From: Dipylidium caninum
Taxonomy: Eukaryota; Platyhelminthes; Cestoda; Cyclophyllidea; Dipylidiidae
Reading direction: 5' to 3'
Assembly: GCA_017562135.1 (NCBI GenBank)
Contig: QEYB01000991.1
Span: forward strand, 62,001-126,000
DNA length: 64,000 nt
Each line of letters starts with the position of its first letter. Positions within the stretch are counted from its first letter, which is position 1. The translations under genes and the position numbers were made by a program. Below, piece by piece: positions 1 to 13,200 of this stretch. The notes beneath the pieces were generated by a model. It saw nothing but the letters and a program-made list of their open reading frames with translations. It searched no databases and was not told the origin of the DNA.

Positions 1-1129
1 TTTGGGTCATCCAAGCGGACCAAGGAGTATGCGTGCGTTACGCTTAAACAGTGTAAACAAACACTGAGAGGACTCCAGATAAGGGATAATCTGACGAAAT
101 GACACTCACCGCTATTCCCCACATAACTCTAGCGTCAAATGAAGCTAGTATTGAGTCCTAGCTCCCTAAATATTCTTCATTTATGTGTTGTAACCTTATT
201 TGTCTGACTAACACCAGTTATAAAACATGGGGGAAAGGCTTTTACGTCGTAAGTCATTGTTCGTAAACTGAATCACACTCATATCTACCAGCCTATTCAC
301 CGTGCGATCCTTTGACCCAAAAAACTGCAATTGATGCATGGGCTGATGTTGAAATGTGTTTAATTTGTTTATATACACTCCACAGTTGAGGAAATATTTT
401 CGTGCCCTGATTTCTGTTCCTTGTGTCAGCACTTAGCCGTTTCCTTGCCGTCAAATGTCAATTGAAGGTTATGGCTTTTTTAAACAAGGATCACACTTTA
501 AGTAGACCTCTCTTAAAGGCTCTTCACCTGTTCATACATAAAGTTCATTCAAATGTGGTTAGTTACGTTGTTGTTTACACATGCACCGGTATCATTCGGT
601 CTTCGAGGAGGGGGGAGGGGGGCTGTATAAAAATTTGGTGAAAGGTTTCATTCTTCACAGACTGTTTGTCAGTTCTCAGTTTTTTAGAATACTTTTACGA
701 GTTCAGCAATTTGATTCTTCCTTCCAAATTCAGTGTTTAAGAGCAGTGCGCTTGCATTTTTCGATGCCACTTCCTTACTATGGACCTGTTTTCCGACTCT
801 AGGATAGGCCTCCTTGTGCACCTTTATTTTGTCGGATTTATCACTTAGTGGATTTGGTGTTAAGAAGCCATTAATATTATCTGACTGGTGCCGATGCTTT
901 CTGCCTTGTGAGCCGAGGAAAAAAATGGGACTTTCTGAAACTTATAATTTTAGTGGCTTTACGATGGCGTCTCTTTGACCGCTTTTATCCAAACTAATGC
1001 CGCTGCAATGCTTTGCATCGATTTATCCGTCTTTAGTTTTTTTTCCCACGTAGACTGCCATTGAAATTCAATAATCGATTTTTTTCTCCTCCGTGTTAAA
1101 CTTTGCTTCCCATTGGTGGTTGCTTCTAG
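1..1129. other. Probable intron of the RhoGAP gene
   Basis: AT-rich sequence with short open frames only. I see no further PH-domain exon and no RNA gene. It is presumed to be the intron before the exon at 1130. Confidence 0.5.
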
Positions 1130-1246
1130 CCAAAAACTGGGGTTCTGAACAAAAACAATCACTGGTTCTGAGTGCGTCGTCGTCTGATGAACGGAGGGAC
1201 TGGATTCGGGCGTTGAGGAAGCAGCTCTACCTCAAAATCGGTGGTG
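1130..1246 (+). CDS. RhoGAP gene exon: end of the PH domain
   Basis: The acceptor is a pyrimidine-rich tract ending in cttctag, and the donor is gtgagt. The exon enters with two bases of a split codon and leaves in phase 1. It encodes the C-terminal strand and helix of a PH domain (SLVLSASSSDERRDWIRALR), where ARHGAP24-type proteins have a similar W-I/V-K/R helix. Earlier PH exons are outside the window or unrecognised in 1-1129. Confidence 0.8.
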
Positions 1247-4200
1247 GTGAGTTCGTTCCCCTCGCCTTAGGAAGTACGCTACTCTCTATCCCCTCCTCAT
1301 TGCATTTATCTGTCTGCCCTGTGGTCTGTTGAAGGCAAAAATCTGTTCCGATTCCAAATGTACCGGTGGATTTCGGGATGATCCCATAAAACGATCCTTT
1401 TATATACCACTCCCTTTCCCACCTATTATGGCATGTTAAATAGCTACTGGTAGAACCACTGTCAATGTACTTCCCTTTTCTAACTAATTTTACCACTTAA
1501 GTGGAAGCGCGAGATCCTGAAAGGGTACTGCGGTCGTAGATGCCATATGGGCGAAGGTTTTAAAGTCGCTCAACTTATCTTTGTGTAAAAGTTATTGGGA
1601 AGCCTATATTTTTTCCCTATCCAGCCATATTCTAACGCGAGAGGTTGAAATTCATCCTTCTGATATCCCGTACTACTGTTTTTTTGGGGATGCGGACATT
1701 GAGACTTTCTCTTTTTCTCCCTTTTTTATTACCGACTGGAGAGCACGTGGGTTCAGGGAAGGCCTTATAAGCATTTTTAAAACTCCTCTCGGGGTGTCTG
1801 TTTAAGAACACCACATCTCTGAGGTTGGCTTAGAGTACGTGAATCCGAAAGTAAGTTTACTGATTATTCTTTAGAAGAAGTGGGTGACTAGACCCTTGTT
1901 GCCATAGCCGCAGACGTTGGAGCGTGGGAGACTGTAGGGGTCAGCATAAGGTCACGGGGCTCATTGCGAGTCCGTTGATTCCTCTCTTTGGCCTGGTAAG
2001 GTTTGGTAGGTTTGTAATGCTGCAACCCTTAATTCTATGAGCACGCAAAATAGTAGTCCTCCTTATTGTTTTTCTTGTTTATTTCCTGTTGCGTGTAATT
2101 TCACAGTCACCCACGCCATGACAGGGAGCGCAGAGCATATCGCGTCACGCGTTTTGGCTCGGGTCTGCTCAACAAGATGTACTTTTTTGTGTGAACCTGG
2201 GGTACATGCACACACACGCACACTCACAGAACTGACCATTGGGCTCTGGTCAAGCGAAGTGCTCGTTGTGTAAATGTGGAACACTTCTTTTGGTTGTGAA
2301 CCTTATTGACAGCTACAGGGATGTTGGTAAGGACAGCATGGCGATCAGATCGTGAAGATGCTTTTTTTTACTCCATCTTGTCTGAAATCACACGTGAATA
2401 TGCGCTTGTCCACTTAGTTTAAGACATTCACTATATAGCCTCAACTTTTATTTGGCTTTGATATTTTCCCCGTCTAAGGCGATGTTCAGTTTCCTCTAGC
2501 TTTTCTCTCATATTTCCTTCTTTGGTTGAACTGCAACAGATTTGACCTATCCGCATTTAACACATTGTTGATATCCTTTCTGGAATTCTCTGCCCAAATT
2601 TCGACGTCTTCTTCGCTATTCTTGTTGGCTCTGGTAATTTCTGACGTCTTAATTTCACCTTTTCATATAAAATAGCTACTTTTAATGCCTTCTACTGCCC
2701 TTCGTTCAAGTATGCGTTTGCAAATTTTCTCCCCTTCTAATCAGATATGCCAACCGTTTTCAAGGCCCCCTCCTCTCCCCGGCCCCTTCCCTTCCCACTT
2801 CCTCTTTCCCTCGAACGACAAGCGTAGCAATGTGTTGTCCTATGCGCGTTCTTCTATTTTTATACAAGAGTATATAATCTTGTTGTGATTTCAGGTCTCT
2901 TCGGCACGCACCTCTCGGAGGTTTTTGCCTACACTACACCAGAGAGCAAGTACGTTCCTCGGGTCGTGTATCAAACAGCCGAGTTCATCAGACACTATGG
3001 ACTGATTACAGATGGAATTTTTCGGTAAGCTTTTACTCTTTCACTGCATTTCCTATCTGGTTTTCCCTCTTGGGGTAATTCTGCATACATGGGTGGGTGT
3101 ATGTTGATATAATTTAAGCTTATAGTGTTTGCTCCCCAAATGGGAAAACATAATCGTGAATTGTCATTTGGGATTTTTTGTTCAGTCCTTCTTTCTCGTT
3201 TATTGGGTAGTTTCATTCGCGATATTAACTATTCATGTGTATTGCTTATTTTTCTAGCATTCTACAGCGAAAATATTTTCTCTGTTATCCTCCACTCAAT
3301 GCGCTTACTCCTGTGAATTTGCATTCTTGGTGCAGGACTCATGACGCCTCTTTGTTTCCACCTTTAAAATTCCATCGTATAATTTTCTCATTAATGGATG
3401 ACAGATTCAACTATGTAGGAGTTGACTTTTTTTGGTTCTAAGTAGACCTAGTTAGCCATTCATATCATCACTTTCTGAATCGTTTCAAACAAACTTTTCC
3501 CTTCTCGAAAACTTTTGAGTGTAGGTGCTCAAATTTCTGTACATTTTAGATGGAAAACCAGATGTACAGACTAGGTCACAACACATAATCAGGTTTCTTC
3601 ATTTAAAATTCCCAGAGATTTTAACTTTTTACCCATGTTCGTTTTCAAGACTGCTTATGTACCTGTAGCTCACTTTATGCTAAAATGGCCTCGGTTGTGA
3701 TGTGAAAATTCTCTTTTCTCCGCTCCCAAATACTTGAACTCCCTGTGAGCATCACATGCTTTCTTGCCCAGTCCACGGGCATACTCCCCTTGGACGCTAT
3801 CCACATTCCGCGTCCATCTTTTTTTCGACTTCTTCAAGCCTCCTCTCATTGTTTCGGCTGACGCCGTCGGTTTGGTGCTTTACGGGCGGCTATTTCTCGA
3901 AATAATGTATTCTGACTACTTTCACTTCCCTCTTATTTCATCCGAATTATTCACTTTTCTGTGATTCCAATTTCATTTGGGCGTAGACACGACACGTCGC
4001 CTGTGAGACTCTTTGTGTGAGAGAAGGGTTAAAATTCCCCTCCGGCTTGAGGAACAAAGTTCCCATGCATACACTATTCTGAGCACTCCAAAAGAAAACT
4101 CGGCGTGGCTAAGAATAGCAGAAAAGGTGTAAACTTGCTGGAGTTTTATGTCTCCTCTTCCAGTGTTGATGGTCTTCCTCTCTCGTCCAATTAGTTAATT

Positions 4201-7200
4201 AATTTGGGAGTGAACGTGGCTTCCTTGCCCAACTCTCGGGCACGAACAACTGTCTCGAGGCTTGAGACTGCTGAATAGGTGGACGTTTTCTCGCCGCGCA
4301 ATACATGTCCAGGAAATTGGTGGACGTACTTGCATGCGAGACTCAGACAGTTATTCTACCATTCTCCATTGCAATCCTTCTCTGTCCTCCCTCCTTTCGT
4401 CCTAAAATAACGCCTAGATGTCGTGGACTTGTTGCTAAGTTTTTTTTTAACGTGATCTGAAATTGTTTTTGGTGCGCATTCAATTTATACCTTCCCACGA
4501 CGGGAGCTGCTCAAACATTACGTGAAGTCTGCGACATTTGTTTAAAAGTACCACGCGCTCTTGTGGTTTAAACTTTATTTCGTGCACTGGTAATCAATCT
4601 TGTCACGGAATCACGTGCTCTCCCTGTTATTTGCTTTCATTCATTTATTTATTCACTTCCCTTACTCAATGAGTCGCGGTTCGCAAACACACCATTCTGA
4701 GATTAATTCGGCGAAGTCTCCTGCTCTACCCTCTGGCTGTGTCGTGGGGATGGTTTCTCACATATTCCACTTTCCTCCTCGGAAACGAGGTAGCAACCTT
4801 ATTCAGCATGCCATAGTTTTAGTGTGTTGAGTGAGCAAAGCCTGTTGCTGTGCCACTGAAAAGACGGCAAAGCTTTTATTTACGGCAAATTTACCTATTT
4901 TTCTATCTCTCAGTAAGAGACTTCCAACAAGTCTTGTGTATTTATATTTATTTTGCCGTCTGTTAGTCAGTAAATAGTTGGTAAAGCGTCTTGCAGTCCT
5001 AGAACTTTCCTAGTTAGATTTCCTGACGAGTTTTATTTATTGAAGAAAAATGATTATTAAGGCGAGTTCTTCTCATCCCTCCCATTCCTAAGTCACCCAC
5101 TCTTCTGTCTTCTACGTGGAGAGACTGCTGGTGTCTCGCCACTGCGTGCCTGTTGACTGGCATTCGCTCGAGCATGCCAATGCAACATTAATGTGGTCTG
5201 AGAGGAGCACTGGTTACCCGCTAATCACATTGATACCTTAACGGATCCCTTGGGGTCACTTCGGAATGCCATCCTACAATCCGCCTTCATTTGTCACATG
5301 GTCCCTTTATTATGGCGCCTCGTTTGAACTCGCCGCTCTTAGGACTGATTCCAGACCCCTGGATAAGGTGAAAGGATGGGGATTGTGGCTGGGAAGTGGA
5401 GTTAGACCGACTGCTTTAAAGCTAGGAGCTCTTTTCCCAAGTACCTACAATTATCCTTTTGTTTTCTTCTAATGTGATCTATGCAACCTTGTCATGTGAT
5501 TCGTCAAACACACCTCTCCTGACGGCTTTCGAAGAAATGTGCCTCGTCATAATCGGGACAAGGCGCCTACTTCACCCTGAATCCAGTCTCCTTGTTGATC
5601 TTGCAGAATAGGCAAGGCACTGGAGTCTACAATCTTTTGTTTATCACCGACACTTGGTGCTACGCTCAGGGTTGAGAGGAGTAGATACTCAAATACTAAC
5701 GCGTATCCGCAACGTTTAATGGGTTGCGTGGCTACACCGCGCACCAAGATTATACCTCGATGAGGCCGAGTTATCACTAGTTCAAACCGAAGTCCTCGCT
5801 GGAACCACAGCTTCCGCGGGAAACGGGAGAAATAGGTGTGGTTGGTCTCGAGGAGGCCTCTATGCTTCTAATGTATGAGTCTGCTTTCCTGGGAAATCAT
5901 CGGAGGACCTTAAGTACGTTCACTTATTAAACACGTCCGTAAGGTGAATTATTTCATCATATTGGAAGGCTATTGAGTACAAAAGTAGACGTGTTCTCTT
6001 GTGCCCTTCTTTTTGTAAATTTCTAAGGGTAAGCAAGTTATGTTAGACAATATTTCCAAAATTCTTAATCACTAAAATCCTTACCTTGAAGCCTCTCCTA
6101 TCTGTAGACCTACCACCTTTTCTTTCCCGTTTCCATGGCATTTAAACAATCCCCAGTCATCCGTCAGGATTATTTTCGATTCTACCATCCTATTACATTT
6201 CTTGATTTTCTCATTGTGAACTAAGACATTTTCTAAAGTTTTTGGGCTGACCAACATCCGGAAATTCTGGGCATTTTACCATTCATTTTCTTGTGTCTCT
6301 GAAAATCTCGTCATCCTCAGCAGATACCAGCTCCTGCTTCTATTATCCTTGATGTCACAAGTTATTTGAGGCCAGCAGCATTCTAATCAAAGATGTTCGA
6401 GAAGCTCGACGTTGTAGCACTTGTCTGTGAACTCAAAGTATATGGAAAACAATGAAGTTTGTAAGGACTCTTGAGTCCCATTTAGTTTCTCTTTTTAACA
6501 TTGAAATTATCGAAAAATAGATGACTCCGTTTACTGTAATTAATGAAAAGTGCTTAAAGCATTTTAACGTCGTCTTCTTACCATCATCTCCCTTTTTGCT
6601 CAGTCTCTCGTGCCGTATGGAGATCGTGAGCTTTTTCTCTAGCACCACCGATATTATTTGGCAACGATGTGACACTCCGCATGAGCGAAATTCTTGAATG
6701 GTGACTTAATCCCATTTTTGTACCCCGGAGTCGCGAGTCTTAAATGGATTAAGGAGGAGTGGCCTTGTTTTAATGAAGTGAAAGAGTCTCTGTCGGTCTA
6801 ATATTAGCAGTAATGCATAAGGTTGGGCTATATTTATCGTGTCTTCGTAGAAAGTGCGGATCACGTCACGTAATAGAAGAACTCTGCGATTTTTACGATA
6901 TGGCCCGGCCGGACCCCATACTCAACCCCAATGAACACGATGCCCACGCGGCTGCAGGAGTGCTCAAGCAGTATCTCCGCGAATTACCCGAGCCTGTGAT
7001 CCCCTACCGCCAGTACGATCGTCTGAAGGCCACAGGCTACCTCATCCAAGATGGGCAGGATCTGAAACCCATCATTGACCAACTCGAGTGCCTCCCTGCG
7101 CCCAACTACTGCCTCCTTCAGTTCCTTTGTCAACTGCTCTCAGAGGTTTGCGGTCATCTCTTTTATTTTACATAGAGCTATTTCATCATCACACTATTTT

Positions 7201-10200
7201 TGAGTGGAGTGGTCTTGCTTCCCTTTTCCCTTACCCTTCTCTGTTTTCCTTCCTCTACATCTTACACTTGGTAGTTTGCTTCATATACACGTGGTCGTTG
7301 ACTAGTTCGTTTGTGTCCCTTGGGACCCCCTGACACTGCCTAATATGTCCTTAACAAATGCTGTCTAGGCGTCTGCGATCTCGCCAATATGCTTCACAGT
7401 GTCTTCAAAGTAAATGACCCTATTTTATCAGTTGTTCTCTCAGTCTCTCAGCTTTGACATAAAATGCCTCCTTATTCTGTCATTAACAATTCTCCGCGAT
7501 TTTGAGTTGCGCCCTCTAAATACGTGTATGAAACATATTTTTTCGTAGAGTCCCCACCCCTTCTTTCCTCTATATCGGCTTTGGGATTTAGTTTAGACGC
7601 ATATTTTGTTTTCACTGCCCTTTGGTAGAATAGCTAAACAAATACTTGGAAGGTTTTTGTTAATTTTTTTCCACCTAGCATCCATTCTCGGGTTCCGTAT
7701 TATTTCAACACAAAACCATTAGTAACAGTTCGTAGAATCGCTTTCCATTGAAACATTCACGTGATGTTATTCCTCTAATGAACTTGATTGTTCACAACCA
7801 TTAGGAGGAGGCCAAGGTTGCCTCGTAAATGGTAACGGCCGAGTTGGATCCCCAGCGCTGTTTCGGTTCATACAAACTGGAAAAGTGGTGATCCCGACGA
7901 ACTAAGCAGTAGTCTATTCCATTAGGAGTGAGACCAACTCACGAAAAGATGGAAAAGTTTTATGCAGAATAAACTTCATTAAAAGCACCTAATTAATGCC
8001 TTAATGAGTACGATAGAACTACGTACTGTCTACTCAAATTTAAATGTAAATTTCTTCCCATACGTAGTGTTGGCTCCTTGCTCTAAATGTCCTTTTATTC
8101 ATCGCCAGGAGCCTGAAATTTCTCTCCATATCTTATTACGACTTTTTTTAGCCAAATTCACTCTTCCCATTATTGCGAGAAGGAATATGCGTTATGTAAC
8201 CACTTACTTCTGCTTTTTCTCCTTTGATTCATATCCTTCTGCGAATGCCATAAGTACAAATGCGGGTTTGGGTTGTGGCGGCTCTTTAAACGTCTCACTT
8301 TTACTTCAGGCATTGTCCCCTCTGTTCCTCCCTCCTCACCCACCACCAGCCCCCTCCCCTTCACTTGGTTGGAGGGGCACTTCTAAGATGGCAGTCCTTT
8401 CTGACTAGGTGCTTGCTTCGCCCCACCGACTTTACACGGAAACGGCTGTTGTCTATTAATTTGCGGCCACAAATAGTCTGTTTCATCGGATCTTGTTTAC
8501 ACTGTGTCTGGCTCTCTTGAACTTTTACTAAAGCCAATCTGTCAAGTCGCGATGCCATCTAGCTGGGATGAAACTGGAGGGAACACTTCATAAATACCAC
8601 CCGTCAATGGATCTTCCGTGTTCACGAACGCATCACAGAGCCTCAGCGTCAACTTGACGCACATGCCCTGAGGCAATCCAGGTCTTAAAGATCCACCGTT
8701 TGCTTAGGAAACCGCTCGAGTAGTTGGCTTGACCTGTTCTGTGGAAAATGGATTTTTTAACTGATTTGCTTTCCTTCTTGCCTATAAATCATCCAAATAC
8801 TTCTGTCACGCTAAGGTAGTGCTCAGCAAATCTCGGTGATTGTTCGTTTACACGTCCGGTCCGATTGTTTGGACTTTGGAGACACCCTGCTTTTCGCTGT
8901 GGTCACTAAATGCTTCCACATGAGTCACACAAACGCACCGACATCGTCCCTTCATTAAGCACAACTTTAGTCCCTCTTTCCCGTTTTCTTTCTCCCACAC
9001 ACCATCGGTGCTCTCTCTTCCTTCCTCCTCCTCTCGCCTAGTTACCTCATCCCAACTCTGGAGGGCAATTATTGACGAATAAAATCCCCTGAAAGTTTTA
9101 TTGTGCCTCACTCTCTTAACTACAAACACCAGTCACGCAATCGACTCCGACGTCGATTCCCTCCGCCCAAGTGTGGTGAGTTCTGCAAGCCTCTTTGCCG
9201 AAGAGATATGGGCGGTCCAACTCTTCTACGCCTTACTGTAATGCCATCTTTTTAGACTTTCGAATCAGTCAAAAGAGCATGATAGACCAAGAGGTAGAAC
9301 TGCTACTCCTTTATCATAAATCAGTGCTGACTAATTAATAAGGTGTTCTCCTCCTCGTATTTAATTTTTAACATGCATGTAAACCGAATGTAATCGAGGG
9401 CAGAGTAGTAAGTTCCGCAACTTTCGACGCGGTTCGTATTTCATGCTTTTTTGATGGAACAACGAGCTGTCTGCGAGGTAGGCGGGAAGTTAAGGGTGAG
9501 ATGGCCTAACGACGTCCCACTGCGGACGAAATTCGTTTGAGTAGCCACGCTGAACAACAGCTTCCTCTCTGTTACTTTTCTCTTTTTTCCTCACCCTACT
9601 TCCGCTTTGCTTTGCTTTCGAATCCTGCGCTTTCCACGCACGCTTCCAGTTGAATCACTCACGGATTCCGATATGCTATGCAAGTGTCAACATTTTTGAA
9701 AGTACCTATTTGACTGGGTTTGACTGTTACTGCCAGCCTCACCAAACTCTTCTGCAAGGCGTGGAAGCTGTCGTTCAATGTCCATCAGCAGATGCGTCTC
9801 CGCTTCGTTCAGGAGGAGATCACGGCGTTAGATGGATGGATGGCATCCCAAGTCCGATTAATGTCTTTCCTGAGGCAATACACGAATGTTAACGTAGGTC
9901 TCCGCCACAAGTTGCAAGCGGTTTTCTTTAAAATTCCTTCACATCCTATGGCCCACTATTTTTCCATTGCCCCAGGTGTATGTGAATAAATCTGACTTTC
10001 TATCTTTGTTTTGCTAACTTTTCCACATGCATAGATGTCTTTTCCCCATCGAATAGCGGCTTTCTCTCCCTCGCCATTTGGCCCAAACTCATCCCCTTTA
10101 ATGGGTTTGGCTCGTTCACTGGCCAAGTGGCCTTTTTGAACTGAACTTTTATTACCACTGGCCGCAGTGGGTCAGTTAGCTGATGATTTATCAGGTCGTC

Positions 10201-13200
10201 TCCATGCGATAATGGCACGTTTTCTCCCCCATCAACAAGGCATTTTTAAATCATTTTTTCCCTTACCATCGAATATTTCATCAATTTAGCATCGTTGTCA
10301 CAAATGTGGGGGATTAAAATTATCTTTTCGAGAAAAGGCGGGTTAAATTGTTGTGAGACTTCGAAGCCTTCTCTTACATTTCTTATCTCGCTCTTGGCAC
10401 TTGCCTTCAATGTATCTTATATCCGCTTTGTAAAGGGCGAAAGATAGCAGTGAGACGCAGTGATTCTCCACTCCCCTAATTACTCTTTCCCCGGTGATCG
10501 GTGACTGCACCATCGCTCTCACCGGGCTTGAATTCATGCCGCGCTCTAAGTTGAATCACTTGCAATTAATTACACCGCCCTAACAGCTTTAAGTATGGAC
10601 ATTTTGCATTATTTCGTTACCCTAGACACCATTACTGATGTGACAGTGCGAGATGCCGCCCTCATTGTCACAAGTGTTCACAGGCCTATGTGCAAGTGCC
10701 TGTGAAGCCTGTACGGGCACGGTCGAACCAGGAGCCAAGTTAACCGGTAGGACATCGGGACTGCTCCCTTCTTGTGCCTAATACACGCCAAGTGTTGCCT
10801 CGCGGGGCAGTCGCAGACTGACTTGCGACTGTCCTCGAGGCAGTGAAGAGGAAGGTCATCTTCGCCGGCTCTGCGTCCTTCTGGGACTGTACAGCTAAAG
10901 TTGTTACACCTGTCCAGTGAAAACTCACTAAAGCTTTGAAGGTAGACTTATGGTGGATGGAGAGAAGGGCATTTTCAAAGTTTTGGGTAGGTCAAAAGGA
11001 CAAATGTGCGAAGGGGCCAAGAGAAGGTGGACTGTTGTGCATGTCTGACAGCATAGGAGCAGGGCATGCTTTAGAATGCAGCAGATAACTACCAAAAGTT
11101 ATTGGTCCAAACGCACTGGTCAGGCCCTAAGATAGGTTAGAATGGGATAAGAAGGGTAAACAACCGCGTCACCGCTCTGGGCTCTAATGAGTCATCTCCC
11201 CACATGACAGCTGTTTGACGGATCTCGGACATCGTCATTCCTAAGGCTTTAAAGTCTATTCACCTCTCCTGTTTTGTATCTTTGTTTTTTTGGCATCCCC
11301 TGCAATGTTTGTTTCACTGAGTTTGTTTTCCGTTGATATACTGGTGGAGTCGAAATCATGCGAAATTTTCTATGCTGAGAGCTGTTGGACGTGTACCTCA
11401 TGTCGTAATTTTTTTATAAAATCTGCGGGAGGTCTCTCACCCAACTTCATGCTTTATGTATTTCCTCTCTCTCTCTCTCTCTCTCTCTCGATTCTGGGGA
11501 AAATTCTCGCCATTTGTGACAGCCAAGTACGATTCTCCTTGCAATTAATCGCCATGACCTTCCTTCTACCTATGAGTATTTATTAATGTTCCCCTCTACT
11601 AGCCTCAGCAGAGTTTATCGAAGCTGACACAACCCTCCAAGATGTCCGGTCTTAGGGCCACACTGGCGATAAACAAAATAGTCTTCATGTTTACCTCCAT
11701 TGAAAATTAGGCGTTCTAAAACCAGAGAGGGAGGGTGGAAGGCCTTCGGGCCAAGTCGGTAATGCTGCGTTCTCGACTCTGATTGCCCACCCCATTCGTG
11801 CGATCTAACTCTCTAGGCTCTTCCCTCCATCGCACAATCCGGTCCTCGTCACAGGCTACCGCGCGCGTAAACTGCCACTGTTTCCTGTCATCATCCTGAT
11901 TAACAGCGTCTGAACTAATTCCCCCAGTGCACACGCGAGCGTTGTGCCCCTGCCGTAAACTCTTGGCTTGTTAGCCAGTAGAATTAAAAGTTCCACTGCG
12001 GTTTAAGCGTTTAGATGTAAATTAACCTAAAATTTGAGCCCCTTTACTCCACGGCTGCGCTGGATACTCGGTGGGCCTCCTTTCCCCCAAACCTCCGTTG
12101 TGTATGCTGCGATTGTCTGTTGCCTTGGTTCACTGAATATGCTCTCATTCTATTTACCCTGTTTATTTGCCACGGCAACTGAAATAGTGCTTCGTCATTA
12201 AGAGCGTGGCCTTTTTATTTTGAGGCGGGGAGTTTAAGCTCCAAATGCCTGGTTTTTGTTTTCTGGTAGTTGAGGGGGAAGACTAAATAAGTCAGAAATT
12301 AAGGTGTCTTTTCCCCTCCATTGAAGGTGGCTGACCACAATGATGAAAACCGCATGACGATTGAGAATTTGGCAAGCATCTTTGCGCCAAACATTTTGCG
12401 TCAGGCGGACTACGATCCTGATGTAGAAATGTCGGTCACTCCTGTCATTACTCTCACCGTTGCTGGATTCATCAGCCATCACGAAGAACTCTTCCGTTTC
12501 GAGGTTGCACATTTTGCGCAGTTGCGCTTCGCTGCACTCGCCTCCACCTCTGCTGGCACCGCCACTGCTGCCGCAACTTCTGTGGGCTCGCAACCGGAGT
12601 CCCGACTGAATTTCTCCGAACCCCCGCCTGAAACTTCCTCCACTTCAAGATCATCCCTGCATTTCACTCCCTACAAATCAGGTGAGTTGTTGCCGTAAGG
12701 GGAAGGAGTTTTCATAGGCTCGTGGTACAGTTTGATTAGTGTTAATGTACGCGCAACCAGTACACGACATTTCCTCTTTCCTAGTTACTTCTGAACCGAG
12801 AGAACGTGTTAATTTTCATTTATTAAAAAAATACCGTCTCCGAGACAGTGTCGCGTTGTTTGTGTATGAGGGACAACATGTCTGAGCTTTTGGGCGTCCA
12901 TTTAAGCCTCCGTCTTTCGCTCCTTTTTGTTTTCTAGGGCGTTTTTTTCCTGCAATGGGCTTTATTTTGACTTAAAAATGTTACTTAACCGGCATTTTGT
13001 GTGGAGCAAATTCGATTCCTATTGGATTTCCTATATTATTTAATGTTAATGTGGTCGGGATTTTGTGCGTGCTACTGAAATTTCGTGAGTAGATAGTTTG
13101 TGTAAGTTTGACTTCAGATGCACTGACCCTTGTAAACCTTAAATTTGTGGATTACATCTTCTTGCACAATCGTGGCGGAATTCTTAAGCAATTTATAATA

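Larger units (their letters stand above)
7146..12326 (+). other. Large RhoGAP intron, phase 0
   Basis: The 5.2-kb intron splits the RhoGAP domain. It holds a (CT)n microsatellite at 11465-11489 and a possible in-frame cassette exon at 9759-9893. Nothing else is supported. Confidence 0.75.

Noticed and set aside
5770..5800. GTTCAAACC-like B-box that might mark a tRNA gene
   Set aside because: No cloverleaf with matching acceptor stem, and no A-box at the right distance, could be built.
10600..10915. Cysteine-rich reading on the minus strand with an EGF-like spacing
   Set aside because: The pattern C-x4-C-x16-C-x8-C-x-C-x7-C and a later TCDNEGG recall EGF repeats, but they lie in different frames with stops between them and have odd spacing. 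This could be a decayed exon or chance.
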